The notes under the pieces are model-generated. The model saw only the letters and a list, made by a program, of their open reading frames with translations. It was not told the DNA's origin and did not search any database. From the NCBI RefSeq assembly GCF_024055895.1, contig NZ_JAMXLE010000002.1:372001-436000 (forward strand): a DNA stretch of 64,000 bases, written 5' to 3'. The DNA comes from Rhizobium sp. L1K21 (lineage in GTDB: Bacteria > Pseudomonadota > Alphaproteobacteria > Rhizobiales > Rhizobiaceae). Every line of letters starts with the position of its first letter. Position 1 is the stretch's first letter. The position numbers and the translations under genes are program-made. Below are positions 8,591-17,460 of this stretch, in pieces.

Positions 8591-9376
8591 TCAGTTGGAC
8601 TTCGGCGCTGTCTCTTCCGCGTTCGAAGCAGGTGCCTCTTCAGTAGGCGCTGTGTTTTCTTCTGCAGGTGCTGCAGCAGGCTTTTCTTCAGCGGCCGGCT
8701 GTTGCTCGGTGGCCGACGCAGCAGCAGGTGCTTCAGCAGCAGGCTGTTCGGCGGCTGGTTCCTGACCGGCGGGTGCGGCAGCGCCTTCAGCAGCGGGTGC
8801 CTCTGCATCTGCAGCAGGTGCGGCAGCTTCAGGCTCCGGAAGCGGAACCGGGTTATCAGACAGGGTGCGCAGGTAGGCGATCAGGTCGGCGCGCTCGGCG
8901 TCCTTCTTCAAACCGGCAAAGCCCATCGCCGTGCCCGGAACGTAACCCTTCGGGCTCGTCAGGAAGTGGTTGAGGTGATCATATGTCCATTTTTCCTGGC
9001 CGCCGTTGGAAAACTCCTGCAGGGCGCTGGAATAGGAAAAACCTTCGTGGCTGGCGATCGGACGGTCAACAACGCCCCAAAGGTCGGGACCAACCTTGTT
9101 TGGCCCCCCCTTCTCGCCGCTATGACAGGCCTGACACTTCTTGAAGACGGTTTCGCCCTTGGACGCATCCGCACTGGCCAGCAGAACCGCAATCGGCGTT
9201 TCTACAGCGGCTTCCGGAGCAGCGCCTTCGCCACCATCTTCTGCAGCAACAATCTCGAAACCTGGCTTTTCCGGAGCCTCGGATGCAAAAATGCCCTCAG
9301 AAGCAATGGAAATGGTCATGAGCACAAAAATCACGCCGAGCAACGCGCCCAAAGCAGTATTCATTTTTGAGTTCAT
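8591..9376 (-). CDS. Membrane-anchored c-type cytochrome (CycM-like) with long Ala/Pro/Glu tail
   Basis: The 261-residue protein has an uncleaved N-terminal membrane anchor (about residues 7-27), a class I cytochrome c domain with the heme motif CQACH at 81-85 and a likely axial Met at about 151 (GTAMGFAG), then about 85 residues made almost only of Ala, Pro and Glu. Membrane-bound cytochromes of this type (CycM, cytochrome c552) carry electrons between the bc1 complex and aa3 oxidase in rhizobia. The tail is unusual for the core family and probably disordered; it may span periplasmic space or simply be expanded low-complexity sequence. It is divergent from kdsB and has its own terminator. 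Confidence 0.88.
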   Translation of the reverse strand: MNSKMNTALGALLGVIFVLMTISIASEGIFASEAPEKPGFEIVAAEDGGEGAAPEAAVETPIAVLLASADASKGETVFKKCQACHSGEKGGPNKVGPDLWGVVDRPIASHEGFSYSSALQEFSNGGQEKWTYDHLNHFLTSPKGYVPGTAMGFAGLKKDAERADLIAYLRTLSDNPVPLPEPEAAAPAADAEAPAAEGAAAPAGQEPAAEQPAAEAPAAASATEQQPAAEEKPAAAPAEENTAPTEEAPASNAEETAPKSN

Positions 9377-9488
9377 CTAGAAACTCTCCCCTGGAAGCGG
9401 CCGGGCGATCTAAATCCGGCGCATCTTGAAATCGCGCGGAACCTATGTCTTTTAGCGTGCCAACGCAACAGTGTATTAGGCCCTAATA

Positions 9489-10289
9489 GTGAGACCTTTT
9501 GACACTTTTCAATCCGGATTTAAAGTCTTGAACAAAAAGAACATCGATTTGGGCGAAACATTGGTGTTGATACCCGCCAGGATGGCTTCCACGCGGCTTC
9601 CCGGCAAGCCGTTGGCAGACATTTGCGGGTCCCCGATGATCGTGCAGGTGGCACGCCGTGCTGCCGAATCGCAGATGGGCCGCGTTGTGGTGGCTGTCGA
9701 TGATGAGGCTGTGTTCAAGGTTGTCGAGGCGGCGGGCTTTGAGGTGGTGATGACAAGTGAGCATCATCAATCTGGTTCAGACCGTATCCACGAAGCCATG
9801 CTGAAATGCGATCCGGAGGGCAAGGCAAAGTACATCATCAATGTTCAGGGCGATTTGCCGACCATCGAAGCAGAGACAGTACAGGCAGCCTTGCGCCCGC
9901 TGGAGAATGCTGAGGTCGATATTGCCACCCTGACGGTGGAAATCACCGATGAAGAGGAAAAGCTCAATCCGTCCGTCGTGAAGATCGTCGGTTCGCCCCT
10001 CTCCGAAACGCGGTTGAAGGCGCTCTATTTCACCCGCGCAACTGCGCCCTGGGGCGAAGGACCGCTTTACCACCACATCGGCCTTTATGCGTATCGACGG
10101 GAAGCGCTCGAGCGGTTTGTGGCTTTGAAGCCCTCGATCCTGGAGCAGCGTGAGCGGCTTGAGCAGCTTCGCGCTCTGGAAGCGGGCATGCGCATCGACG
10201 CCGAAATCGTTCAAGCTGTGCCGCTTGGGGTCGACACCCCGGCCGACCTGGAAAAAGCCCGCGCCATCTTAAGCGCCCGCGGCAACTAA
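9489..10289 (+). CDS. kdsB: 3-deoxy-manno-octulosonate cytidylyltransferase
   Basis: KdsB activates Kdo with CTP to give CMP-Kdo for the lipopolysaccharide inner core. The nucleotide-binding N terminus [21 protein letters not shown] is diagnostic, and DGI-type positions, NVQGDLPTI, the [10 protein letters not shown] segment and the terminal [12 protein letters not shown] follow as in known KdsB proteins. The open frame begins at a GTG at 9489. A TTG at 9528, giving a start 13 codons later and nearer the conserved core, is as likely; neither has a clear ribosome-binding site. The next gene, pheA, follows after 12 bp, a neighbour pair often seen in Rhizobiales. Confidence 0.93.
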   Translation: MRPFDTFQSGFKVLNKKNIDLGETLVLIPARMASTRLPGKPLADICGSPMIVQVARRAAESQMGRVVVAVDDEAVFKVVEAAGFEVVMTSEHHQSGSDRIHEAMLKCDPEGKAKYIINVQGDLPTIEAETVQAALRPLENAEVDIATLTVEITDEEEKLNPSVVKIVGSPLSETRLKALYFTRATAPWGEGPLYHHIGLYAYRREALERFVALKPSILEQRERLEQLRALEAGMRIDAEIVQAVPLGVDTPADLEKARAILSARGN

Positions 10290-10301
10290 GAAAGCAGTAT
10301 C

Positions 10302-11162
10302 ATGAGAACCAGAACCAACCGCATTTCCTTCCAGGGCGAATTCGGCGCGAATTCCGATATGGCCTGCCGCGACGTCTATCCCGGCATGGAGCCGCTTCCA
10401 TGCCAGACATTCGAGGATGCATTCAACGCGGTGGAAAGCGGTGCCGCCGATCTGGCCATGATACCGGTTGAAAATACTTTGGCTGGGCGCGTTGCCGATA
10501 TTCACTACCTGCTGCCGGAATCGCGCCTTCACATCATCGGCGAGTATTTCATGCCGATCCGGTTTCAGTTGATGGTGTTGCCGGATGCACGGATGGAAGA
10601 CATCAAAACGGTGCACAGCCACATTCACGCGCTTGGACAATGCCGCAAGATCGTGCGCAACAATGGCTGGAAAGCTGTTGTGGCCGGCGATACAGCGGGC
10701 GCTGCCAAACTCGTTTCCGAGAGCGGGGACAAATCCATGGCGGCGCTCGCCCCGCGGCTTGCTGCGGACCTTTACGGTCTTAAGATTCTGGCTGAGAATG
10801 TTGAGGATTCAGAGGCAAACGTCACACGCTTCCTCATTCTATCGCCCACGGAACGGTTCTGCGAGCGCGAACGCCCGGACGATCTCATCGTTACGACCTT
10901 CGTGTTCAACGTCCGCAATATTCCGGCCGCACTCTATAAGGCGATGGGCGGCTTTGCGACCAACGGCATCAACATGACGAAGCTCGAGAGCTACCAGATC
11001 GGCGGCAAGTTCGTGGCAACCCAGTTTTATGCCGATATTGAAGGCCATCCCGAAGACGCCAATGTGAAACGCGCACTTGAGGAACTGAAATTCTTCTCCG
11101 AGCAGGTGCGCATTTTAGGTGTCTATAAGGCACACCCCATGCGCCGACAGTTTGGCGCTTAA
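10302..11162 (+). CDS. pheA: Prephenate dehydratase
   Basis: This monofunctional enzyme converts prephenate to phenylpyruvate in phenylalanine biosynthesis; there is no fused chorismate mutase domain. The 286 residues begin with RISFQGEFGANSD, and contain the catalytic-domain motif PVENTLAGRV and the HSHIHALGQCR stretch. The threonine motif that is usually T-R-F appears as NVTRFLIL near residue 174. A C-terminal ACT domain with the ESYQIGG segment senses phenylalanine for feedback inhibition. It follows kdsB closely and converges on nudC, with three bases between the stop codons. Confidence 0.95.
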   Translation: MRTRTNRISFQGEFGANSDMACRDVYPGMEPLPCQTFEDAFNAVESGAADLAMIPVENTLAGRVADIHYLLPESRLHIIGEYFMPIRFQLMVLPDARMEDIKTVHSHIHALGQCRKIVRNNGWKAVVAGDTAGAAKLVSESGDKSMAALAPRLAADLYGLKILAENVEDSEANVTRFLILSPTERFCERERPDDLIVTTFVFNVRNIPAALYKAMGGFATNGINMTKLESYQIGGKFVATQFYADIEGHPEDANVKRALEELKFFSEQVRILGVYKAHPMRRQFGA

Positions 11163-11165
11163 GAC

Positions 11166-12125
11166 TTATTCCGGCCAATCCAGCCAGTCGCGCATCAAGC
11201 GATGGGCGATTGCGCCCTTGGGCGGGACAGACCCGGGCTCGCCTTGCGTGCGTTTGAGCATGTCTTCGGTCTCCTGCCTACTGAACCAGCGGCAGTCTGC
11301 CAATTCGTTGTTGTCGATTTCGATGTCCAGGCTCTTTGCCTTGGCGTAACAACCGATCATGAGGGAGTGCGGAACTGGCCAAGGCTGGGAGGCGTAAATG
11401 CGCACCTGACCTGTGGAGATGCCCGATTCCTCTTCTGTTTCGCGCCGAACAGCATTTTCAATTGTCTCACCGGGCTCCACGAAACCTGCCAGACATGAAT
11501 ACATGCCTTCGGGGAACTGATGGTTTCGTCCCAACAGGCAGCGGTCGTTTTCCTCGTCGATCACCAGCATGATGACAACGGGATCGGTGCGCGGAAAACT
11601 CATATGACTGCAGCTCGAGCAAACCCGCTTATAGCCACCGGCCTGCGGCTCCATTTTCTGCCCGCACTTGCCGCAGAACCGGTTGGTCAGCGCCCAGTGG
11701 ACAAGCGAAAAGGCCTGTGCCGCCTCGCCGAGCATCGCGCCTTCCAGGATGTTTTCCCGGTAAACCGTGCGAGCGCTTGCCGCCTTGTAAAGTTGCGGCA
11801 GGCTTTCGGTGTCGATATTCACCGGCACCGCCAGTCGCGGATCGCCGTTTTCACGAAAGCCGAGGAGGATGGCATTGTCGGGATCGGGGTCGAGCGCCTT
11901 AAGTTCATAAGGCACGAAAAGCGGGTCAAGAACCTGACGGTCATGCTTGAAGATCATCTTCCCATTGGCAATTGCGTAGGCGAGAACGCCTTCTTTTGCG
12001 AATGCCTTTTCCAGGCAATCGTCGGCGCGGTTTTCGGAATCGCGGATCAGCGCGTTTTCGGAAAATGCAGTCAGGCTTGAAGGTTCGGGATGGGGGGATG
12101 TCAGGTCAAAAATCGAACGCGTCAT
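11166..12125 (-). CDS. nudC: NAD(+) diphosphatase NudC
   Basis: NudC is a Nudix hydrolase that splits NAD(H) to NMN(H) and AMP and in E. coli removes NAD caps from RNA. The 319-residue protein has an N-terminal NudC domain, a zinc ribbon with CGKCG and CSSCS near residues 155-175, and a Nudix box GFVEPGETIENAVRRE...EESG. The SQPWPVPHSLMIGC segment after the box is the NudC-specific SQPWPxPxS motif that distinguishes NADH pyrophosphatases from other Nudix enzymes. Its start overlaps the stop of the HIT gene by ATGA, indicating translational coupling. Confidence 0.95.
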   Translation of the reverse strand: MTRSIFDLTSPHPEPSSLTAFSENALIRDSENRADDCLEKAFAKEGVLAYAIANGKMIFKHDRQVLDPLFVPYELKALDPDPDNAILLGFRENGDPRLAVPVNIDTESLPQLYKAASARTVYRENILEGAMLGEAAQAFSLVHWALTNRFCGKCGQKMEPQAGGYKRVCSSCSHMSFPRTDPVVIMLVIDEENDRCLLGRNHQFPEGMYSCLAGFVEPGETIENAVRRETEEESGISTGQVRIYASQPWPVPHSLMIGCYAKAKSLDIEIDNNELADCRWFSRQETEDMLKRTQGEPGSVPPKGAIAHRLMRDWLDWPE

Positions 12126-12532
12126 GCATCAAGGGCTTTCAAAAGGGAATCGATGAGTTTTTCTTTTGCTGTTTTTTCATAGGCGACCGCCTTTTCAAAG
12201 CCCCACACGGGACCGGGCCAATTGGGATCATCCTCAAATCTTGCAACAACATGGACATGAAGCTGGCGGACGATATTGCCGATTGCCGCAACATTGATCT
12301 TCGTCGCACCCGTGGCCTGTTTCAGCGCCTTGCCGACGAGATCGGTCTCGAAGGTCAGCATGGTCTGATCAAGCGGCGTCAGATCGAACAATTCGCTGAC
12401 GGCGGCGCGCTGCGGCACAAGGATCAGCCAGGGCCAGCGGCTATCGTTCATCAGCCGCAGTTCGCATAGGCCCAAACGCAATACGAGATCGGTGTCTCGA
12501 TCCAGGCGCTCGTCCAGTTCAAATTCGCTCAC
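12122..12532 (-). CDS. HIT domain protein
   Basis: The 136-residue protein belongs to the histidine-triad superfamily of nucleotide hydrolases and transferases. The triad is seen as QLHVHVVAR near residue 93, matching H-x-H-x with hydrophobic spacers; the third position is occupied by Val-Ala-Arg rather than the classical second H-x-H, a variant that is common in this short proteobacterial subgroup. The substrate is unknown. It is the upstream gene of a two-gene unit with nudC, overlapping by 4 bp, which suggests a shared role in nucleotide turnover. Confidence 0.88.
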   Translation of the reverse strand: MSEFELDERLDRDTDLVLRLGLCELRLMNDSRWPWLILVPQRAAVSELFDLTPLDQTMLTFETDLVGKALKQATGATKINVAAIGNIVRQLHVHVVARFEDDPNWPGPVWGFEKAVAYEKTAKEKLIDSLLKALDA

Positions 12533-12615
12533 TTGGCCCTCCTTGGTTTTTTGAAATCAAGCCTATCAGTTTTTTTTAGACTTGGCTTGCATTTGATCGG
12601 AAGATTGACGATATG

Positions 12616-12722
12616 TGGGGCGGGAGGCTGGTGGTGGACGGACCACTCGCCAACCGGGTCAGGTCCGGAAGGAAGCAGCCCTAACGAGTTCGGCACGGGT
12701 CATCGTGCCGGCCTCCCACCCT
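12616..12722 (+). ncRNA. ffs: Bacterial signal recognition particle RNA (4.5S)
   Basis: The apical core GGTCAGGTCCGGAAGGAAGC followed by AGCC (about 12657-12680) is the near-invariant Ffh-binding loop of SRP RNA. The ends GGGCGGGAGGCTGG and CCGGCCTCCCACCC pair to close a single long hairpin of about 105 nt. Exact ends are estimated from this pairing. The RNA with Ffh targets membrane proteins to the SecYEG translocon. It lies just before dnaX, its usual place in alphaproteobacteria. Confidence 0.93.
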
Positions 12723-12790
12723 TTTGAATTTCTCCGGATGCCCGGTTACAGGCTTATTGTCCGGCAGCCCGGACAGTTGACCGGCGGGCA

Positions 12791-14674
12791 ATGAGCACAG
12801 AAGACCCCAGAAGCACCAACAAAGACGAGGCCTCCACCGGCTACCGGGTGCTTGCGCGCAAATATCGCCCCAAGGACTTCAACGATCTGATGGTCGGCCA
12901 GGAGCCGATGGTCAAAACGCTGACCAATGCGTTTGAGACCGGCCGCATTGCCCAAGCCTATATGCTGACAGGTGTTCGCGGCGTGGGCAAAACCACGACC
13001 GCGCGTATTCTGGCGCGGGCGCTCAATTACAAGACACCCACCATTGACAAGCCGACGATTGACCTGAAAGAGCCGGGCGAACATTGCCAGGCCATCATGG
13101 ATGGCCGTCATGTCGATGTGATCGAGATGGACGCCGCCTCTCACACGGGTATCGACGATATTCGCGAGATCATCGAGCAGGTGCGTTATCGCCCGGTTTC
13201 GGCACGGTATAAAGTCTATATCATCGACGAAGTGCACATGCTTTCCACACAGGCCTTCAATGGCCTGTTGAAGACGCTTGAAGAGCCGCCGGAGCATGTG
13301 AAGTTCATTTTTGCGACGACGGAAATCCGAAAAGTTCCGATCACTGTTCTTTCGCGTTGCCAGCGTTTTGACCTGCGCCGTATTTCAGCCTCCGATCTGG
13401 TGGGCCTCTTCTCCACCATTGCCGGCAAGGAAGGCATTGAGGCCGAGCCGGAAGCGCTTTCGATGATTGCGCGCGCGGCGGAAGGCTCTGCCCGCGATGG
13501 CCTGTCGCTGATGGATCAGGCGATTGCCCATGGCGCAGGTGTGATTGAAGCCGAGACCGTGCGCACGATGCTTGGCCTTGCCGACCGTGCCCGTGTCACC
13601 GACCTCTTCGGTCTCTTGGTGAAGGGCGATGGCGCCGGTGCGCTGGACGAATTCGAAAGCCAGTATGCAGCCGGTGCCAACCCGGTGGCGGTGCTCAACG
13701 ATCTTGCCGACTTCACCCACCTCGTCACGCGGATCAAATATATCCCGGAAGCTGCAGACGATCCGGCGATCAGCGAAGCGGAACGCACAAAGGGTGCGGA
13801 GTTTGCCAATTCCGTGGCCGTGACAACACTTTCGCGTATCTGGCAGATGCTCTTGAAAGGCATTCCGGAAACGGAAACCTCATCGCGCCCGGCCAGTGCC
13901 GCAGAAATGGTCCTGATCCGCATTGCCCATGCATCGAGCCTGCCTTCGCCAGAAGATGCAGCGCGGCGGGTGGCCGAACTGGCGGACGGTGCGCCTGCAG
14001 CACCTGCGCCAAATCGCCCCTCAGCCCCCAATGGCGGCGCGCAGGCTTATGCGGTCAACGGAACGACCGGTGTTTCAACAAACGCTATGGGAGCCCCTGC
14101 CCCGACCAATGCACCCAAGGCCATGCTGCGCAGCGTGCCGAAGCCGGAAGCTTCGCCCGAGCAGGACGCCAAATTGGAAATGGGCAAGGCAGACGCACAG
14201 CCTGCGCCTGAACCTTTGGTGCCGGTGCGTTCTCTGGAAGATATTGCCGATCTCTGCTCAAAAAACCGAGATCCGAAGCTGAAAGCACAGTTGCGTCAGT
14301 TCGTGCATCTGGTGAAGTTGGAGCCGGGAAAGCTCGAAATTTCGCTCGCCAAAGACTCGCCGCGATCTCTCGTCAACGACCTGAAGAGCAGGTTGGAAGA
14401 CTGGACGGGCATAAAATGGTGGGTGACCTTAAGCCGCGAAAGCGGCGCGCCGACGCTGGCACAGGCCGAAGCCACCGAACGCGAAAACAACATCGTGGAC
14501 GCGAAGGCTGATCCGGATGTGGCTGCGATCCTGGAAAAATTTCCGGGGGCGAAAATCATGGACGTGCGTATCAACCGACGCGACGCTTTGCCGGACACTG
14601 AGGAGGCGCCGATGCCGTCTGCCGTGGAATCCGACGAGGGCGACATTCTGCCCGGCGACGATATCGATTTTTGA
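12791..14674 (+). CDS. dnaX: DNA polymerase III subunits gamma/tau
   Basis: DnaX is the AAA+ motor of the clamp loader; the long tau form also ties polymerases and helicase together. The 627 residues show the AAA+ domain with Walker A GVRGVGKTTTA near residue 60, DEXX segment IIDEVHML, the sensor-1 region FIFATTEIRKVP and the SRCQRF arginine finger. A Pro/Ala-rich linker (about 400-475) and a C-terminal tau domain follow. The usual four zinc-binding cysteines after Walker A are reduced to one (EHCQAI). A run A-AAA-AAC at 14260-14266 sits exactly where the tau domain starts (see findings). dnaX is followed by ybaB after 30 bp. Confidence 0.95.
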   Translation: MSTEDPRSTNKDEASTGYRVLARKYRPKDFNDLMVGQEPMVKTLTNAFETGRIAQAYMLTGVRGVGKTTTARILARALNYKTPTIDKPTIDLKEPGEHCQAIMDGRHVDVIEMDAASHTGIDDIREIIEQVRYRPVSARYKVYIIDEVHMLSTQAFNGLLKTLEEPPEHVKFIFATTEIRKVPITVLSRCQRFDLRRISASDLVGLFSTIAGKEGIEAEPEALSMIARAAEGSARDGLSLMDQAIAHGAGVIEAETVRTMLGLADRARVTDLFGLLVKGDGAGALDEFESQYAAGANPVAVLNDLADFTHLVTRIKYIPEAADDPAISEAERTKGAEFANSVAVTTLSRIWQMLLKGIPETETSSRPASAAEMVLIRIAHASSLPSPEDAARRVAELADGAPAAPAPNRPSAPNGGAQAYAVNGTTGVSTNAMGAPAPTNAPKAMLRSVPKPEASPEQDAKLEMGKADAQPAPEPLVPVRSLEDIADLCSKNRDPKLKAQLRQFVHLVKLEPGKLEISLAKDSPRSLVNDLKSRLEDWTGIKWWVTLSRESGAPTLAQAEATERENNIVDAKADPDVAAILEKFPGAKIMDVRINRRDALPDTEEAPMPSAVESDEGDILPGDDIDF

Positions 14675-14704
14675 CAATAACAACGGAAGCTTTGGGAGCG
14701 ATCA

Positions 14705-15028
14705 ATGCGTGACATCATGGGCATGATGGGCAAGGTCAAGGAAATGCAGGCCAAGATGGAAGAGGTCCAGGCCGAAATCCAGGCCATGGATATCGTCGGC
14801 ACCTCCGGCGGCGGTTTGGTGACTGTGCACCTCAACGGCAAGGGCGTTCTCACCTCGCTCAAGATCGATCCCTCGCTTTTCAAGGAAGACGATGTAGAAA
14901 TTCTCGAAGACCTGATCGTGGCCGCCCACAAGGACGCCAAAGACAAGGGCGAAGTGGAAGCACAGGCCAAGATGTCCGAACTGACAGCGGGGCTGCCGCT
15001 GCCTCCGGGGATGAAGTTCCCGTTTTGA
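14705..15028 (+). CDS. YbaB/EbfC family nucleoid-associated protein
   Basis: This is a small (107 residues) dimeric DNA-binding protein of the YbaB/EbfC family. It starts [25 protein letters not shown], the typical amphipathic first helix, and has the [13 protein letters not shown] strand pair and the LPPGMKFPF terminus found throughout the family. It follows dnaX, as usual. In many relatives the third gene of the cluster is recR; here the next genes are ccdB and ccdA on the opposite strand, so recR is missing from this spot. Confidence 0.94.
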   Translation: MRDIMGMMGKVKEMQAKMEEVQAEIQAMDIVGTSGGGLVTVHLNGKGVLTSLKIDPSLFKEDDVEILEDLIVAAHKDAKDKGEVEAQAKMSELTAGLPLPPGMKFPF

Positions 15029-15042
15029 GAGACGAGGTGCTC

Positions 15043-15342
15043 TCAAAAGCCCTGAAACAGAAAATCGACGGCTGAAACAATTTTATCCTGTTTGTCGGCG
15101 AGGTTGGCAAGCTCCTCGCCGATTAACGAGGTTGCCACAGCCGACATGAGGTGCGTCGCCATCACGAGAGTCTCACCATCGATTTCGAATTTGGGATTAA
15201 GCCTGACCATTTGAACCGGCAACTCGCGTTCCGGCAATAAAGGTGCGACCACGCGCGTAGAAAGCCCGTCTACCAACCCGGATTGCAAATCGAGAACTGC
15301 TATTCCCGTTGTCTTGAGCCGATAAACCCGGAAGCGCGCCAT
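15043..15342 (-). CDS. ccdB: CcdB-type toxin (DNA gyrase inhibitor)
   Basis: CcdB poisons DNA gyrase when freed from its antitoxin. The 99 residues match the family: N-terminal MARFRVYRLK, the VVAPLLPERELP segment, the MATHLMSAVATSLIG stretch and a C-terminal VSAVDFLFQGF. Classical F-plasmid CcdB ends in W-G-I, which are key for gyrase contact; here the terminus is F-Q-G-F, keeping an aromatic and a Gly in the register, so activity is plausible but untested. It lies directly after ccdA with the start abutting the antitoxin stop, the normal antitoxin-first order. Confidence 0.88.
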   Translation of the reverse strand: MARFRVYRLKTTGIAVLDLQSGLVDGLSTRVVAPLLPERELPVQMVRLNPKFEIDGETLVMATHLMSAVATSLIGEELANLADKQDKIVSAVDFLFQGF

Positions 15343-15576
15343 TCAGAATGTTCGGAGGTGTTCAAGCGGAAGTCCGTTGCGTTCAACGTAATCATTGGCG
15401 CATTGAATAGCCTTGGCATTTTCAAGCTTCCAAAGACGCTCGCGTTCTGCCTTTATTTCGGCAGACAGACCCCGTTCTGCAGCGCGTGAGACATTAATTC
15501 CCAGCGCTTTGGCTTCTGCAATCAGTTTGCGGTCTAATGTAAGATTGGTCGATTTGCGTTCAGACGTCGTCGCCAT
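15343..15576 (-). CDS. ccdA: CcdA-type antitoxin
   Basis: CcdA neutralises CcdB and represses its own operon through an N-terminal ribbon-helix-helix domain. The 77-residue reading from MATTSERKS has the RHH-like stretch KSTNLTLDRKLIAEAKALGINVSR and a C-terminal toxin-binding tail with LENAKAIQCANDYVERNGLPL, close to known CcdA proteins. An upstream ATG four codons earlier exists, but GGAGG stands five bases before the ATG at 15576, so that start is chosen. A perfect palindrome lies 15 bp upstream and is the likely operator. Confidence 0.88.
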   Translation of the reverse strand: MATTSERKSTNLTLDRKLIAEAKALGINVSRAAERGLSAEIKAERERLWKLENAKAIQCANDYVERNGLPLEHLRTF

Positions 15577-15590
15577 TAGCGCCTCCATTT

Positions 15591-15613
15591 AATGCGCATA
15601 TCATATGCGCATT
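15591..15613. promoter_or_regulatory. Perfect palindrome upstream of ccdA, likely CcdA operator
   Basis: AATGCGCATAT (15591-15601) and ATATGCGCATT (15603-15613) form an exact 11-bp inverted repeat around one base. It lies 15 bp before the ccdA start and 20 bp after the lepA stop. CcdA and similar RHH antitoxins bind palindromes at their own promoter. Binding here is inferred. Confidence 0.7.
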
Positions 15614-15633
15614 GATCGAAAGGCGCAATCTGC

Positions 15634-17460
15634 TCAATCCCCGTCCATCTTCAGCGCCGCAATAAAGGCTTCCTGCGGGATTTCCACCTTGCCGAACTGG
15701 CGCATGCGCTTTTTGCCTTCTTTCTGTTTTTCCAGAAGTTTGCGCTTGCGGGTGGCGTCGCCGCCGTAGCATTTCGCAGTCACGTCCTTGCGCAGTGCGC
15801 GGACGGTTTCGCGGGCAATCACCTTGCCGCCGATGGCGGCCTGGATCGGCACCTGGAACATGTGCGGCGGGATGAGTTCTTTCAGCTTCTCGCACATGGC
15901 ACGGCCGCGACGATCCGCGGCAGAGCGGTGGACCAGAATGGAAAGCGCATCGACCGGGTCGCTGTTGACCAGAATGTTGAGCTTGACGAGATCGCCGGCG
16001 CGGTAATCCGCCAGCTGGTAATCGAAGGAGGCATAGCCCTTGGAGATCGATTTCAGACGGTCGTAGAAGTCGAAGACCACTTCGTTGAGCGGCAGTTCAT
16101 AAGACACCATCGCGCGGCTGCCGACATAGGACAGATCGGTCTGGATGCCGCGGCGATCCTGGCAGAGCTTGAGGATCGAGCCGAGATATTCATCCGGCGT
16201 CATGATGGTTGCCTTGATCCAGGGCTCGCGGATTTCGCTGATTTTCACGACATCGGGCATGTCGGCCGGATTGTGCAATTCCTTTTCGGTGCCGTCGGTC
16301 AGAGACATCTGGTAGACCACAGACGGCGCTGTGGCGACGAGATCGAGGTTGAATTCGCGCTCCAGACGCTCCTGAATGATTTCCAGGTGCAAAAGGCCGA
16401 GGAAGCCGCAGCGGAAACCGAAGCCAAGCGCGGCGGAGCTTTCCATTTCGAACGAGAAGGACGCATCGTTGAGGCGCAGCTTACCCATGGCAGCGCGCAG
16501 GTCTTCAAAATCTGCCGCATCGACGGGAAAGAGACCGCAGAACACCACCGGCTGCGCCGGCTTGAAGCCAGGCAGCATCTTGGCGGTGGGGCGCTTGTCT
16601 TCCGTGATCGTGTCACCGACGCGCGTATCAGCCACTTCCTTGATGGAGGCGGTGATGAAGCCGATTTCGCCGGGACCGAGTTCTTCTACAGTCACCATCT
16701 TGGGGGTGATAATGCCGACGCGGTCCACGGGGTATTTCGCGCCCGTGCCCATCATGCGAACGGTCATGCCCTTCTTGAGCTTACCGTCGAGAATGCGCAC
16801 GAGAACGATCACGCCAAGATACGTGTCGTACCAGCTGTCGACGAGAAGCGCCTTCAGCGGTGCATTTTCGCCAAGCTCGCTTTTCGGTGCCGGCAGTTTG
16901 TGGACGATGGCTTCGAGAACGTCGTCAATGCCGAGGCCAGTCTTGGCCGAAATCATCACGGCTTCTGACGCGTCGATGCCGATCACGTCCTCAATCTGTT
17001 CCTTCACGCGATCAGGTTCGGCGGCGGGCAAGTCGATCTTGTTCAGAACCGTCACGATTTCGTGGTCGTTGTCGATGGCCTGATAAACGTTGGCGAGCGT
17101 TTGCGCTTCCACACCCTGCGAGGCGTCTACCACCAGAAGCGAACCTTCGCAGGCTGACAGCGAGCGCGACACTTCATAGGTAAAATCGACGTGGCCGGGC
17201 GTGTCGATGAGGTTCAGCACATAGGTCTCGCCATCTTTTGCGTGATAGTGCAGGCGCACTGTCTGGGCCTTGATGGTGATGCCGCGTTCGCGCTCGATAT
17301 CCATGCTGTCGAGCACCTGCTCGGACATTTCGCGCTCTGCCAGGCCACCGCACTTCTGGATCAGGCGGTCTGCAAGCGTTGATTTGCCATGGTCGATATG
17401 CGCGACGATGGAAAAGTTGCGGATATGGTCAAGCTGGGTGCTGGTAGAATCTGTGCTCAT
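15634..17460 (-). CDS. lepA: Elongation factor 4 (LepA)
   Basis: LepA is a ribosome-bound GTPase related to EF-G, implicated in back-translocation and ribosome assembly. The 608 residues show G1 [14 protein letters not shown], the switch region [10 protein letters not shown]3 DTPGHVDF and G4 NKIDLPAA, then the LepA-specific [11 protein letters not shown] and a C-terminal domain with [19 protein letters not shown], the family end signature. EF-G domain IV is absent, as expected. It is transcribed towards ccdAB and no clear terminator is visible after it. Confidence 0.97.
   Translation of the reverse strand: MSTDSTSTQLDHIRNFSIVAHIDHGKSTLADRLIQKCGGLAEREMSEQVLDSMDIERERGITIKAQTVRLHYHAKDGETYVLNLIDTPGHVDFTYEVSRSLSACEGSLLVVDASQGVEAQTLANVYQAIDNDHEIVTVLNKIDLPAAEPDRVKEQIEDVIGIDASEAVMISAKTGLGIDDVLEAIVHKLPAPKSELGENAPLKALLVDSWYDTYLGVIVLVRILDGKLKKGMTVRMMGTGAKYPVDRVGIITPKMVTVEELGPGEIGFITASIKEVADTRVGDTITEDKRPTAKMLPGFKPAQPVVFCGLFPVDAADFEDLRAAMGKLRLNDASFSFEMESSAALGFGFRCGFLGLLHLEIIQERLEREFNLDLVATAPSVVYQMSLTDGTEKELHNPADMPDVVKISEIREPWIKATIMTPDEYLGSILKLCQDRRGIQTDLSYVGSRAMVSYELPLNEVVFDFYDRLKSISKGYASFDYQLADYRAGDLVKLNILVNSDPVDALSILVHRSAADRRGRAMCEKLKELIPPHMFQVPIQAAIGGKVIARETVRALRKDVTAKCYGGDATRKRKLLEKQKEGKKRMRQFGKVEIPQEAFIAALKMDGD

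Noticed and set aside
14260-14511. E. coli-type -1 frameshift in dnaX with immediate stop
   Set aside because: In the -1 frame the first stop is about 80 codons downstream (about 14509), not directly after the slippery site. Only the +1 route gives a short product, and it remains unproven.
15862-16968. Long plus-strand open frame (368 codons) opposite lepA
   Set aside because: It is the shadow of the complete lepA gene, matches no family and has a codon pattern set by the other strand. The same holds for 30095-31261 (opposite phoH), 4350-5345 (opposite rdgB and its neighbours) and 39674-40642 (opposite puuA).
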